Positions 35,845 through 48,269 of a stretch of 64,000 nucleotides of DNA are shown one piece after another. The position numbers and the translations under genes were made by a program. How positions within the stretch are numbered: position 1 is the first letter of the stretch; each line of letters begins with the position of its first letter. The DNA comes from Ananas comosus (taxonomy: Eukaryota; Streptophyta; Magnoliopsida; Poales; Bromeliaceae). The notes below the pieces were generated by a model. The model worked only from the letters and a program-made list of their open reading frames with translations. It was not told the DNA's origin and did no database searches. Where the stretch lies: NCBI RefSeq assembly GCF_001540865.1, contig NC_033623.1:6444975-6508974 (forward strand), in the 5' to 3' direction.

Positions 35845-36992
35845 CCTGCCCGCCCGCTGTGGACACTGCGGTGGATAATGGGAACCACCGCTAATCACAC
35901 ACGGGGAAGGCCGGCGCTGATCGGATCCTCCTCGAGGTGCTGCTGAGCCGCGTCCACGCTGCTGGCTCCTCGGATGTTTCGGCGGCCTCCTAGAGTGCGT
36001 CTGACTCGCACCCTCAGCCGCAGGCCTCTTGGCCTTACCCTTGTCCCTAGCCTCTCGCTGCTCCTGGACATCCGCCGCACCGCTCTCCACAATGAGCGCG
36101 CGATCCACCACCTCCCGGTTGGTTTGGAGGTTAGAGAATTGCACGAACCGAACGATGGACGGCCTCAATCCTCGCTCGGAAATACGGGCCTTGTCCTCGT
36201 CGTCCCGCACAACGAAAGGCACGCAATGCAAAAGCCGAGAAAGCTCCCGCTCTTACTCGGCCACAGTCCTGTCGCCTTGGCGCAAGTTGCGCAGATCCTG
36301 CTCCATCTTCCGCTTGACGCTGGTCAAGAAGTAATGGGCCAAAAGAAGCTCCTTGAACCTCGTCCAAGTGATAGCCGCCAAGTAAGTGCTGGGGTGCTCC
36401 TGGAAATCAAACCACAAGCGGTAGGCCTCGCCGTCCAAGTGGTGAGTGGCGAGCCAAACTCGATCCCTCTCCTCCACGAAGGTGTCGCGGAAGAGCTTCT
36501 CCATATGCATCAACCACTTCTCCACGATCCAGTGGTCGACCTTCTCGCCGTCGAAGACTCAGGGACTGCACCTTCTGAACTCATTGAGGCGCTCCATCAG
36601 TCTGTCTCGCTTCGCCCCCTCAACCAAGGTAGGAAATGCAGCTCCAACGAGGGCCTCTGCACAGGTGGTGCCACCAAAACCTCCTCCTGGGGTGGGGCCT
36701 CTCAGTGCGATGTCCATAACTGGTGCTGGCGGTGTAGGGGCCTGCGTCTCCCTAGAAGCTACTGCTTGCTGCAGGAGTAAGTCCTCCAAGCGCTTCATCT
36801 GCGCCTCCTGTCGGCGCGCCGCCTCAGTCTGATGTCGGGCTGCCTCCGCCTGCTGAGTGACTAAATCAGTGGGGCCGCAAGCTGGCCCCTCAACTCACGG
36901 ACCTCGCTGGATCCGAAGATAGCGGAGGTCTCGACCTCCTCAAAGTTCGCCGCATTGTCCGCTCCGGCAGATTGAAAGCGTGTAATCGGCAT

Positions 36993-37312
36993 CGCCACTA
37001 CAAAACATAAAAGCGCAAGTTAGTAAAACCCGCACTATCGCATCCCCTCTCAATAAGCAATACACAAATCATGCGAAAGTAAAGAAGTGTTCTACACTAC
37101 TAACTCCCGATGTTACGTTGTCGGCCGCCAACGTAACCCTCCGCGAAGTTAGAAGCCATACACTTCGATCCAACTCTAACTCTTTTAGAGTTATCAAGAT
37201 ACCCAATCATGGTACTTTCGCTCGCAAATCAAATAGACCTCATCTCTCACGAGCCTATTTCCTATAGTCCAACCGGCCTAAGGTTTGCTAGGTCCCCTAA
37301 GACTCAACCCTA
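36993..37312 (-). other. Untranslated leader between primer site and gag
   Basis: About 320 bases between the primer binding site and the gag ATG. It should contain the packaging signal by analogy; no motif can be assigned from sequence alone. Confidence 0.6.
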
Positions 37313-37325
37313 GGCTCTGATACCA
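37313..37325 (-). other. Primer binding site, tRNA-iMet type
   Basis: On the minus strand TGGTATCAGAGCC, the perfect complement of the 3' end of plant initiator tRNA-Met, 8 bases inside the 5' LTR. This fixes the element's orientation and identifies 37334-39857 as the 5' LTR. Confidence 0.95.
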
Positions 37326-37333
37326 AATTAATC

Positions 37334-39857
37334 TGTCACGCCCCGGGACCCAGCGGAAGCCCGCCCGGCGCGTGCCCAGACCCGCCATACGTCTAAAACA
37401 TATAAGGCGTCTAAAAACAACAATAAATAAAGCAGTAATAAAAGACAACTAGGAGTATCAGAGTATGATAAGTGTCTAAGTTCTATGACAAGAAAGTAAG
37501 GATAAGACTGAAATCCACTAAAGAAGCATAAGGTAGTACAAATGGAAATCCCACAAACAAGTACTAAAAGTAAATACATAGGTGGTCTCTATACATGGAT
37601 ACAAAATCTCTCACTCTCTCAACTACAAAAAGAAAGAGTAAACCACCTAGGCAAAGAACCGCTCCTCGCTAACTAGCTATGCGATCCCCTTGCCGCGATC
37701 CTGTGCCTCCGCCGGCGCCAAAGGCTCTGAAAGAAACCACGAAAAAGAGGGCGTGAGAACTATTAAAAATAGTTCCCAGTGGGCAATTACTGACTTCAGT
37801 GAACTGCGCCACAAAGTCCAAAAGCTACAAAGAAGATGTCAGTGACAAAATGTAATAAGACAAAAGGGAAGTAAAATGTAACTTGCTGTAGCATAATGTC
37901 CCTACTTAGCATGATTTGCATAAGTAACAAAGCAACTATAACATGAATGTACATGGATGGGTATAACATGAATAAGCATAGGTATGCAACCCTCACGATG
38001 TCCACAATGCAAATAGTAAAGATGTAATTGTTTACTATTCTAGCCAATGTCCCGTCAATATACAAGGTCAACATCTGTCCACATGTCTTAGTGAAGTACC
38101 CAAATCAAAATCCAAAGAGACCCACCCGAAGGCTGTCTATGACCCTGAGACCTACCCGTAGGCTGTCTGGCCGGTGCCGAGCCTAATGGCCTCGTGGTAG
38201 TCATCATCCCCACCCTAAGAATGAGCCTGGCCCACGGCAATCCACTTCGGTGCCCAATCCCGCACGGCGAATATGAATCGCTATGGCTATCTCCGGAGTG
38301 CCGGCTTGTAGGGAGCGACCCTCACAAGCATGTAAGAATGAGCACAATGGCAAGTAGTCATACGTCCTGTCACAAGTACCAAGTTCTCATGTCAAATAAC
38401 ATGAAATGTATCGAATGTCCCAAAGGCCTATCTCTATGTCATCATATCTCTAACATGAAATATATAGCAGATGTTCGATGCCCTAACATTATGTCTCTAT
38501 GTTGCAGTTTTATAGTTTACTAGTTTCGAGTGCCCCTTGATGACACCTCATGCTACTAAGTCAAAGCCTAGTATAATGTTCCCATTATGCAAATATGAGC
38601 TAATTCAGCATACTAGATGAGAATCCCATTCGTCCACACGAACACTCCTCACATGCATGAAAATAACCCTGATTGCTCTACTATATAGAGTAAAATTTAA
38701 CTTACACATAAGACATGCATTTTAAGTATTCTACAATTCACATAAATTTCATTTAGCATAGAAATGCATTTAAAAATACTTTACAACAAGTATAAAGGGT
38801 ATAGGGGCCATTTTGCCCCGTTTCCGCGAAACCAAACCCACCAAAATCGACTTCTTCGTTTAGCCGAACAAAGTGATCCACGAGCACGAGCTTCCTAGTA
38901 CCCTAGAAGCATCAAAAGTAGGGTTACCCGAACGAAACGAAGAGCCAAAAGCTCAATCATTAACCATCTAGTAAAAGGGTCAAAACTCACCTCTTGTGAA
39001 GAAATCCCTAAACAAGCTTCCAAAGAGAGCTAGAATCTTTCCAATCCCACCTAAAGGAAGATTCTAAACCCATCAATTAGGTTCCAAAGCCCTCAAAACG
39101 AAAATCCCCAAATCTAACCCTAAATTCCAAAATCTAGGGTTTTAAACAAAAGAACCATCAAAAACTAGATCTAGAGGAAAGGATCTAGTTACTAACCTCG
39201 TATAAGCCTCAAACCAAGCTCCAAGGTCCCAAGGGTTGAAGATCCTCCCTCCACAAAGCTTCAATCCCGAGCTCAAGGCTTCTCTCATGGAGGAAACCCA
39301 ACAAGAAGCAAGAAAAGCAAGGAGGAGGAGATCAAAACCCACAAAAATCCATCAAAAATGGAAATCAAACAAGGGGATGAAGCCTCACCTTGTTTCTCCT
39401 CTGGTCTAAGCTGAAAAGAGCTCTCTAAAGGGGCTGGGGTGTTATATAAAGGGTTAGCAACAATTACAAAAACACCCTCCCACGAAATAGCCCAATCTGC
39501 ACTGTGTACCGGTGCACAGGATTGTGTACCGGTACACAACCCACGAATAGCCAAACCCGAGCCTCGGGTTCGCTGGGAAGTGCTCTGTGTACCGGTACGC
39601 GATCCCATACCGGTACAGCCATCAATCCCGTACTGGTACAGCAAGCAATCCCGTACCGGTACACGGTCTGCTGATGACTATCCGAGAGCTGACAAAAAAT
39701 CCGACTTTTTGGGTTTTGGTGCCAAGCTTAAAACCTCCATTATCGGGACTCGAACCATAGGTCGGAACACTGTCAACGACCCACCAGAAAGTCTGGAAAA
39801 GCTCAGAATACAATCAATCACTCGAACCCCGCAATTTGCAAGGTCCAGTGCATTACA
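37334..39857 (-). repeat. 5' LTR of the Tekay-like element (2,524 bp)
   Basis: Sense start TGTAATGCACTGG at 39857, end GGCGTGACA at 37334. It contains TACCGGTAC palindromes (39505-39665), a TATA-like motif (39441-39450), the CTTGT..ACAAG hairpin (38305-38328) and the inverted pair GTGAGAACTAT..ATAGTTCCCAGTG around 37752-37785. Confidence 0.95.
39441..39450 (-). promoter_or_regulatory. Putative LTR TATA box
   Basis: Minus-strand TTTATATAAC about 410 bases into the 5' LTR, conserved at the same place in the 3' LTR (about 31738-31747). The position fits a U3 promoter. The transcription start is not visible. Confidence 0.55.
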
Positions 39858-42027
39858 GGTGCTCTCGGGTTTGAGCTGAGGGTTGTTGGGTACTGGTACT
39901 GCATCGGCCGGGTACCGATACGCCATAATTAACCCGCTTGACAGAGGCTCGAGTTGCGCAGGATTTGATGCCAGGTACCGGTACTCCTTCCCGAGTACCA
40001 GTACGCAGTGTGATCTGCAGAATAGTTATTTTTTAGGGGCTTTTTGGGGATTGTACACTTCTATTTAAACCTCAATACCCCTATGAGGGTTCTTTTGAGC
40101 TAAGAACCAGGGAGAGAGCTTGGTAAGCTTCCCTCTCTTCCTCTCTCTAGATTTTCTCTCTTGATTTGTGGATTTTTGAGGTTTGATCTTTTTTTTTACT
40201 TCTCTTTCATGGGTGTTGGATATTGGACCTTGGAGAAGCTTTGGAGTTGAAGATTTGAGCTTGGTTGAGGAATTATCTCCAACCCTAGCTTTATCCTAGC
40301 TTGGTTTGGAGCTTTATAAGAGGTTAGTAGTAATATTGCTTCCTTGGATTGTGTTTTGGAGAAGATTTTTGGATGTTAACCTAGTTTTTAGAAAACTAGG
40401 GCTTAAATTGGGTTTTCTCTTGGTAGAGCCTATAAGGCTTAATTGTCCGTTCCAATACTTCTATTTAGGTTGGAATTAAAGCATCCTAGTCGTCATTGGG
40501 ATTTTGGGAGAATTTTTCGCCATTTAAGGTATTTTCTTCCTACTTATGACTTGATTTTTGAGGTATTTCATGGGGTGTTCGTTTGAAGCCCCTAACCCTC
40601 TTTGAATTTTTGTTAGGGAACTAGAAGGCTAGTGGACAACCTCGTTCACGCAAATGAAGGGGTTTTCAGGGGTATCCGGTGGGTTTGACCTCACCGAAAT
40701 AGGTGAACTCCTCCTATGTCATTATATTTGTTGTAAAATAGGAAATCATGCATATTCACGCTGGATAGAGCATAAATGAATTTTTGAATATCTAAGATAT
40801 ACATGTTATATGTCATGCCTTATATCCTCTATGTAGTAGGGTGATAGTTGTATATGGAACTTGCATGTGAAATGATAACCTTCATGACATGTTAGAAATT
40901 ATATCATAGTGAAAGGACAAGATTTACATGCTCATGGACAATGACTTATGCTTGACACAGTGAACATGAACGTCGTGTAGTGACACTTGACTTAGTAAAT
41001 GGTTAAACCCTTACAATGTGACATAGAGATCGACCGTTGGGTCGCTAGTACTTGTACCATGTTTGAGACATGATGACCGAGGATTTGATATGAGTGATTA
41101 TGCTTGCTTGCTATTGTGCTCATTCGCACACGCTGGTGAGGGTCGCTCCCTACAAGCCGGCACTCCGGAGCTGGCCTATGAGACATAAGCTCGCCCGTGC
41201 GGGATGGGGCACCGAAATGGGATGCCGTGGGGAGGCTCATTCTTAGAGGAGAAATGTTGACTACGACGAGGCCATTGGGCTCGACGCAAGCCGGACTACA
41301 CTTGTGTAGGTCCCAGTTGGAATTGAACAATGACAATTAAAAGTATAATTTGGACATCACTACTAGATAGTGTATATTAGTTGGACATGCTCACTCATGA
41401 TAGAATAGCCTTATTACTTGTTGAACATCATGCTAATTAGAAGCATAGTGGCTTAGGAAATTCATTACTTGCTTAATATTCATGTTGCTCATTCAGTTAT
41501 GCTTATATACTACTCGTGCCTCTATGACCTAGTGGTGTATTTCGCTGATGTCGGCGGCTTACCCACTGGGAACTATTGATTGATAGTTCTCATTCCCATT
41601 TTGTTAGTGTTTTTGTTTTCAGAGCCATCCGCATCGGGAGAGGCTAGGGAGCGCGGCAAGGGGGTCGCGCCTAGCTAGACTTAGCTCGGAGTTTTTACTA
41701 GATGGTCATCTCTCCTTTTGTTTTAGTTGGAGAGAGAGATGTTTTGTACCCGATGTATAGAGACCACCATTTATGTATCTAGCCTTTATTCTTGTGGATT
41801 TTCAGGTTGTATGTATAACCTTATGGATTATTACAGTTGTTTAGTTTTACTTTCCTATACTTGTCTTTACAAAGTAGTTTAGGTTCGTGCTCTGATATCA
41901 AGCTAGATGTTGTTTTATCTTGTACAATTCTATCTTGTTTTTGTAGACGACTTATATGTTGTTAGTATATGGCGGGTCTGGATACGCACCGGGCGGGCTT
42001 CTGCTGGGTCTCGGGTGTGACAAGGAG

Positions 42028-43658
42028 AGAAGGTTGAAAAAAAAAGGAGCAGTCCATAAAAAACCAAGCTCTACATCCATGTACAAAATGTTGAAAGATG
42101 AGGAGTAGAGAAAACATGGGTAAATTAGTAAGAGCAAAAAATAGCCAGTAGTTACTATATCCTTGTTAGACAAATATGAAAAAAAAAACTATACAAAAAA
42201 AGAAGATAAAGAAAAAAAAAGAATGCACACATAAATAGCAAGAATATGACAGCAATTCGACAATGAAAAAAGAAACATTTATATTAGAAAATAGTGGGCA
42301 AATACAATGAACGTCAGGCAAGGAAATAGCTGGATAATCTATATCTATACATATACATTATTCTCCCTAAATTTGCTACATGCCAATGTTTCCTTCATTG
42401 TTGGGTGTGAGCTCCACCCCGAACAACCTCAAATCCTCCACATGTTTTTCTCTTTCTTTGTTTGAACCAAACTAAATTTTCCTCCTCTTTTGTTTGAACC
42501 AAACTGAGTCACACCTTTGTATTGAATCGAACTGTTCTTCTTCCATTTTCTTCATTTGTTACCTTCCTCCATTTTCTTCATTTATCGTCGTTTCTAATTC
42601 CATCGTTGTTTTCGCTTCCTTTGCACTGTTTTTTATTTTTTCCTCTAATTATCTACCCATCGCATTACACGAATGACTACACTAGTAAAGCATGAAAAAA
42701 CCTTATTGCAAATGGCTCGTAGGTAACCTCACTGGCCTAAAAAGGAATCTTATAGCCACCTAAGAAATAGTGACAATACTTTAATTCTCTGAAATTTAGC
42801 TAGTCTTTTTACTTAGTACAAAAATAAAAAGCAAAGCAAAAAGAACCAAAAAAAATCAATCTCTATGAGTAGGCTGTAAAGTTGAAGAAAAATATAGGGA
42901 CCTACAAAACAGTATAATAGTTAGCAGGGTGAAGAGAAAGTAATTGTATTATTAATGAAAGGAAGTTTTGAAGTGAAAAATATACCCCTTTGGATTTGAC
43001 GAGAATACCGTACCATGCAATAAGTAATAAAGCGAGCAATATTTATAATTTATCTGAGGGAACCTTTCGACTATCATAAAAGTAAAGAGGAGAAGAAGAG
43101 GGTAAGTAAAAAGTAACATGGTTAAGAATAGGGATTAATGACGGTGGCGAATATTGTCATTGGCAAGTGGCACAAAGGAAAATCGTTTAGAAGATATTTT
43201 CTAAATGATTTACAAGATTTTTTCCCCACTACAAATTAAGAATATAACAAGATAAGAGAGTAAGATAGTAAAGAATTCAACAAAATCAATGAAGATCTTT
43301 TTAAACTCTCAGTAGATATATAAAGAAACTCTTAGTGCCTAGAAATATGTTAGGTTTAGGTCTAAATAGCAAGTGGATGCATCTGATCTGTGTCAGCAAT
43401 GGGGAGAGGGATAGATAAAGGAGAGAGAGAGGAGCACAGATAAGATCGGGAAGAAGGGAGATAGGCTAGGGTAATGAACCCTCTGATGCATATTACCTGG
43501 GTAGGTAGCAGATAGGTCAATCATCATAACATCTAACCTCGATGGCTATCATCCCATCCTCGGTCAAATCAAGGCGGAGCAATTTAGAGAGGCATTGAAG
43601 TAGGAGAGAGAGAAAGAGCAGATACGATTAGGAAGAAGTAAGAGAGATCATAGGTAGG
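42028..43658. other. AT-rich intergenic DNA, nothing recognised
   Basis: 1.6 kb of A-rich and T-rich sequence between LTR-G and LTR-F. It has purine tracts (GAGAGAGAG at 43420-43440 and 43600-43620) but no convincing gene, tRNA or mobile-element ends. Confidence 0.5.
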
Positions 43659-45059
43659 GGGATCGTCACGCCCCGGGACCCAGTCTAGGCCCGCCCGGTG
43701 TGTGCCCAGACCCACCATATGCCTACACATATAAGGCGTCTACAACAATAGCAAATAAATGAACAATAAATAGGGCGTATCTAGAGATATCAGAGCAAGT
43801 ATATAGTTAGGTTCTAACAACAGGTAGAAACAAAAGAAACTAAACCATTAAGGCAAAATGTAAAATAATACATCATAAGTCTCAAGCTACATATAGGGGG
43901 TGGTCTCTACAAAAATGGTACAAGTCTCTCAACCTCTCCAAACAAAACTCAGAAGAGAGGTAGACCACCTATTGTCGAATTCCTCACTAGCTAACTCGAG
44001 GCGATTCCTTTCCCGCGATCCCGAGCCTCTCCCGGGGTGGAAGGCTCTAAAAGAAAACATGAAACAGGGGGCGTGAGAACTATAATTTATAGTTCCCAGT
44101 GGGCAATTATTGACCTGTGCAAAATGCACCACTAGGCCCAAAAGCATAAGTAGATAAAGGAACTACTAGTAAACTGCAAATAGGAAAAGCATGTAATGAA
44201 ATACTAATCTATAATGCCGCAATATCACATGATGTCAACGTAGTATACATCTACCCCATCATGATCCAATATACCAATACATGATTAATATGCTTTATCA
44301 TGGCCACCAAGTATACTATTATGCGAAAGCAATAGTACATGTCCCAATGTTCACTAAATCCAACTATGATATACTATCAAGTAGTGATTGTCATAACGTT
44401 GTTTAATGTTCTCGTTCAATCTCATTTAGAACCTACACGTGTGTAGTCCAGCTTGTGCCGCCTAGCTACCTGTGGTAGCTCATCATTCCACGCTAGGAAT
44501 GAGGTTGTCCTACATGACTCTACAGACGTCTCACCGCCTAGCTGCTTGTGGTAGCTCATCATCCTGCGCTGGGAATGAGGCTGTCCCACACGACCCTACA
44601 GGCGTCTCGATCTCGCACGAGCGAACTGCGTCGCAAAGGCTAACTCCGGAGTGCCGGCTTGTAGGGAGCGACCCTCACAAGCATGTGCGAATGAGCACAA
44701 ATGGCAAGCAAGCATAGTCATCGTCACAACGATCCGGTCATCATGGCTCAACTATGGAAATGATCGTTAGCAACTCGTAGGTCTAGTTTAATATCCCCAA
44801 GTGAAGGTTTAACCGTTCAATAATTTTAATGTCTCATGCGACCTTAGATTTACTAAGTCCATACGTATTCCAAGCCTAATGCCTCTTTATGGCATTAGCT
44901 TACTACATCAATTCCAAGCCCAATACCTCTTTATGACATTAGCTTACTATACCAATTCCAAGCCCAATGTCTCTTTATGATATTAGCTTATTATAACATG
45001 CATCACTCAAGTCTAATGCCACTTTATGACATTAACTGGTCATCTATGTCAAGCATGAG

Positions 45060-45480
45060 TTTCAAATCCAAGAGTGTATAATACTTGTCATATTCACTAG
45101 ATGCAACATGATCCAAAGCCACAAATAAGAATGCTATCCATAAGGCCAAGCCCAACACGAAAACTCTCTATTACATAGAGGTCCAACATGCATTGTATAT
45201 AACATGTGCATTTATACTTGTTATATTCACTAGATGCAACATGATCCAAAGCCACAAATAAGAATGCTATCCATGGGGCCAAGCCCAACACGAAAACTCT
45301 CTACTACATAGAGGTCCAACATGCATTGTATATAATATGTGCATTTATACTTGTCATATTCACTAGATGCAATATGATCCAAAGCCACAAATAAGAATGC
45401 TATACATAGGGCCAAGCCCAATACGAAAACTCTCTACTACATAGAGGTCCAACATGCATTGTATATAATATGTGCATTTT
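45060..45480. repeat. ~133 bp tandem repeat in LTR-F
   Basis: Three units share GATGCAACATGATCCAAAGC, ATAAGAATGCTATCCAT and TCTCTACTACATAGAGGTCC (the first unit has variants). The last word forms a CTCTA..TAGAG hairpin. The frames across it are repeat artefacts. Confidence 0.85.
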
Positions 45481-45993
45481 AAGCATTCTAAAATTTTCAA
45501 ATATTCTATCTAGCATGCATTATTATTTTACGATAAGTGAAAACCATCTTAAGGAAAATTTATCCCATTTTGGTGGGGCCAAACCCACCGAGAGCTCCAC
45601 GCGACCCTTCGTTGCGCCGACGAAGGTGCCCACGACCCTCCTAGCACCCTATGAGTAGAAAATCTCTCAAACAAGCCTTGCTCCTAGCTCCAAGACACGT
45701 ACTTTAGGTGATGTCACGATGCTACGATTCCGATTTCGTGATTTTAGGAAGCTTACGCCGCGAGTTGCGACAATCTGTACCGAAATCGGCCTTTTCTTCA
45801 GTATCTTCGCGTAGCCTCGTCGTATCGCCGAACCGACTAAACCCCCTTATATAGCAAAACCCTCATTTTGAGCCCTAACATGCTACTATTACAAGAAATC
45901 AACAAATTGGAACTTGATTCATGCAATTAACATATTATTAGCATCTAGGGAGTCCTCTAAACCCATTCCTAGAGCATATAATTGAGGCTCTAA

Positions 45994-46832
45994 GGGCGTG
46001 TTTGGTTCGAAATCGGAATCGAAATCGGAATCGAAATCGGAATCGGAATCAGAATCGGAATCGGAATCAAAATAAGCTGGAATTGGAATCGGAATGACTC
46101 ATTATCTAATTCTATTTGGTTCATCACCTGAATCGGAATCGGAATAAATCATTTCTATTGTCGGTGTTTGGTTCAGGTGGATATAAAAAATGTAATCAAA
46201 TTAATATACTAACATTATCTTTATAATATATTAATTTAAATTCAAATTAAAAATTAAATATAAAAAATTTACATCAAAATTTTGAAATAATGTCAAAATT
46301 TTAAATCTATTTTTTTTAAAAAAAATTAAACTTTGAAGTTGAGCGGATAATTCAAAATATGAAACTAAATTTTAATTTATTCAAATTCAAACTTAAAATT
46401 ACAATTTAAATTTTAATTTGAATCCATAAATTTAATTTAAGTTTGAAATAAAATTTGAATAAAACTTTAAATAAATTAAAATTTAATTTAAATTCAAATC
46501 CATAAGTTAGATTCGAAATACTTGATTAAATTTTAATTTTTAATTTAAGTTTAAATTAAAATTTAAAATTATATATTTAATTTTTAAATTTTAACTCATA
46601 TTCTAATTAAAAAAGTTGAAAATAAATTTAATCTGAATAAATATCCATTCCGTCTGAATTCAACTTTCAATCCGGCCTCCTAGGCCGGCTTGAAAAAAGA
46701 GGTGATTGGGGATTCTCATTCCACTCGGGAATCGGAATCGGAATGGGACTCCTGCGTACCAAACACCCACAAATGGATTTACCCATTCCAATTCCGATTT
46801 CAGGGTGAAAAAGAAGCGAGCCAAATACACCC
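45994..46832. mobile_element. PIF/Harbinger (Tourist-like) non-autonomous element, 839 bp
   Basis: Terminal inverted repeats GGGCGTGTTTGGTTCG and (inverted) GGGTGTATTTGGCTCG, flanked by the 3-bp TSD taa (45991-45993 and 46833-46835). The related LTR at 26258-26290 shows the empty site (CCCTAAAGATC). The inner ends carry AATCGG / CCGATT repeats and the middle is very AT-rich (46180-46640). No transposase is present. Confidence 0.85.
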
Positions 46833-47586
46833 TAAAATTCTACCATTAAAGCCCTATGAAGCTTACATCTCAAGTTTCCTCTTAGACGAAGAAAGGAGAA
46901 GATGAAGATGAAGCTTCAACTCCAAGCCTTCTTCTCCACCAAGCTTGCTTCAATTTTCTTATCCAATCCTCTTCTTGGTAGAGAGTGAGAGATCTTAGAG
47001 ACAAAGAGAGAAAGGGAGAAAACTCACTCTTTCTCTCTCTCTCTCGGTTTGGAGCTCACAAATGAAGAATGCCATGGGTTCACATGTATATATATACCCC
47101 CAAAACACTATTCATCTAGCAGATACAAACTGACGTTTTTCGCCGAAGCCCTTCTGAATGTTCGATTACGCTCAAATTTGACAGTCAGGCTCGGTTTTAC
47201 CTAACTAGAGAAAGAAATTTAAATCTTTCCGTTACAACCATGTTTGGTTACTGAAAGCTCTACCGAACTGTAATCTCTAACAGATAGCAGTCGGATTTTA
47301 TTTTCTACCTTCCGGGTGTCGGATCGACATGAAACTTTAAATCTAGCCTAATAAAAATATTCCTGACATAAATCCAAGTTTTCATAATTTTCTGACACTG
47401 TGCATTTTCTGCTAAAATAACAGTCTCAATTCACACAGAAAATTCAAAATCTTCTGTTCTCACTCCGATTTCCGCACGAGTCGGTCCCGACTTATATTTT
47501 ACTTCTATGAGCCCAATAAAAATAGCATCTCAAACTATTTTTATTTATTTTTACCCTTTTATTAAAATCCGGTATACTACAGGGAT

Positions 47587-48269
47587 AGTGCACTCATTAA
47601 GAGGGCATCAGAGGATTGAGAGAGAAAAGGTAGAGGGAGGCATCGGCAAAGAAGAGAGATACAGAGTTAGAGAGAAGACAGAGAAACGTGTATGAAGGAG
47701 AGAAAGCATGGAAAGAATGCCTCGAAAGAGGTGTATAGGCAGGAGAGATAGGAAAAAGTTAGGAGGCACATAGGGAGGAGATAGAGTGAGATAATGATAA
47801 GGCAAATAGGTGCCTAGGGAGGATAAAAAGACAGAAACATAGCAGATAGAGGAAAGTATGGAGGCGAGAAATGCTGCCACTTGTATCTAAGAAACCACCA
47901 ATTAATATATTTGTATAGATTCCATTCATATTCTTAAAGATTTTTACATGCATTTTATAAGAGACAATTTTATAACTGTTCCTTAAAATCTTTAAAAAAA
48001 TCGCAAATACTTTTGAAAATATTAAAATATTATAAATACTCTTCCAATGTAATAATTTATATTATAAATGCCCTGTAATATTACCTCACGTTATAGAGTA
48101 TTATCCTAACCATAGTTTGAGGCTAGTTTAATATTAGTTAAATTTTAAAATACCAATTTTACCCCAAAATAGTTTCAAAATTCATAGATAGATTTTTTTT
48201 TAATTCGCAATTTAATTTAATTTTGATCTTAGATTTGGATCTTTTCGTCATTTTAGGTGCTGGGACTAT
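47587..48269. other. Intergenic DNA, nothing recognised
   Basis: A purine-rich start (47610-47780, GAGA-type) is followed by AT-rich sequence. No coding or element signature is seen. Low-complexity frames on the minus strand are not credible genes. Confidence 0.5.

Larger units (their letters stand above)
32212..36992 (-). pseudogene. gag-pol polyprotein of Tekay-like element, eight stops and one frameshift
   Basis: Starts at ATG 36992 (MPITRFQSAG) about 320 bases inside the primer site and ends at TGA 32212-32214, about 1,590 codons. From about 36870 to the end the frame never changes and is broken only by stops at 36559 (TGA), 36253 (TAA), 35269 (TAG), 34843 (TAG), 33280 (TGA), 33070 (TGA), 32707 (TGA) and 32299 (TGA). 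The single frameshift is a one-base loss in a C-run (sense) near 36871-36874. In the family, positions 33280 and 32299 normally carry Trp, 33070 and 32707 Arg, and 34843 Tyr. Five stops are TGA, as expected from C-to-T changes at CGA or TGG. The product would be cleaved into Gag, protease, RT/RNase H and integrase. This copy cannot make it. Confidence 0.93.
29642..39857 (-). mobile_element. Complete Ty3/gypsy chromovirus (Tekay/Del-like), coding-dead
   Basis: 10.2-kb element with two long LTRs, TSD ggtgc on both sides (29637-29641 and 39858-39862), a tRNA-iMet primer site, a polypurine tract and a gag-pol frame in the order gag, zinc knuckle, protease, RT, RNase H, integrase, chromodomain. 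Integrase after RT/RNase H identifies Ty3/gypsy. The long LTRs and the C-terminal chromodomain-like tail point to the Tekay (Del) chromovirus lineage, whose members tend to insert in heterochromatin. It inserted into solo LTR-G. The two LTRs are very similar by eye, so insertion is fairly recent, yet the frame has eight stops and one frameshift. Confidence 0.93.
29415..42022 (+). mobile_element. Solo LTR-G interrupted by a complete Tekay-like element
   Basis: Starts TGTAGCACACTG at 29415 and ends CGGGTGTGACA at 42022, with TSD aggag (29410-29414 and 42023-42027). Only 227 bases precede the insertion point and about 2.16 kb follow it (39863-42022), making an LTR of about 2.39 kb. It resembles LTR-A: TACCGGTAC palindromes at 29590-29610 and 39895-39995, the CTTGT..ACAAG hairpin near 41132-41155, and CCCACTGGGAACTAT near 41552-41580. 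It is non-coding. Confidence 0.88.
43664..47581 (-). mobile_element. Solo LTR-F (reverse) with nested Harbinger-like insertion
   Basis: TSD gggat on both sides (43659-43663 and 47582-47586). The + strand start CGTCACGCC has C where T is expected; the other end is CTACA. The first half resembles LTR-A and LTR-G (CTTGT..ACAAG hairpin at 44658-44681, the GTGAGAACTATA-type inverted pair at 44075-44110). The last part resembles the LTR at 23760 (GCAGATACAAACTGACG at 47118 and 26561). So it links the two LTR groups. Own length is about 3.08 kb. Confidence 0.85.

Noticed and set aside
35974..36780. 268-codon + strand frame opposite the gag region
   Set aside because: It is the antisense shadow of the GC-rich gag-pol frame, which has clear zinc-knuckle and gag signatures on the other strand.
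47608..47953. Minus-strand Leu/Ser-rich frames
   Set aside because: They are the complement of a GAGA-rich purine tract; no codon-level evidence for a gene.
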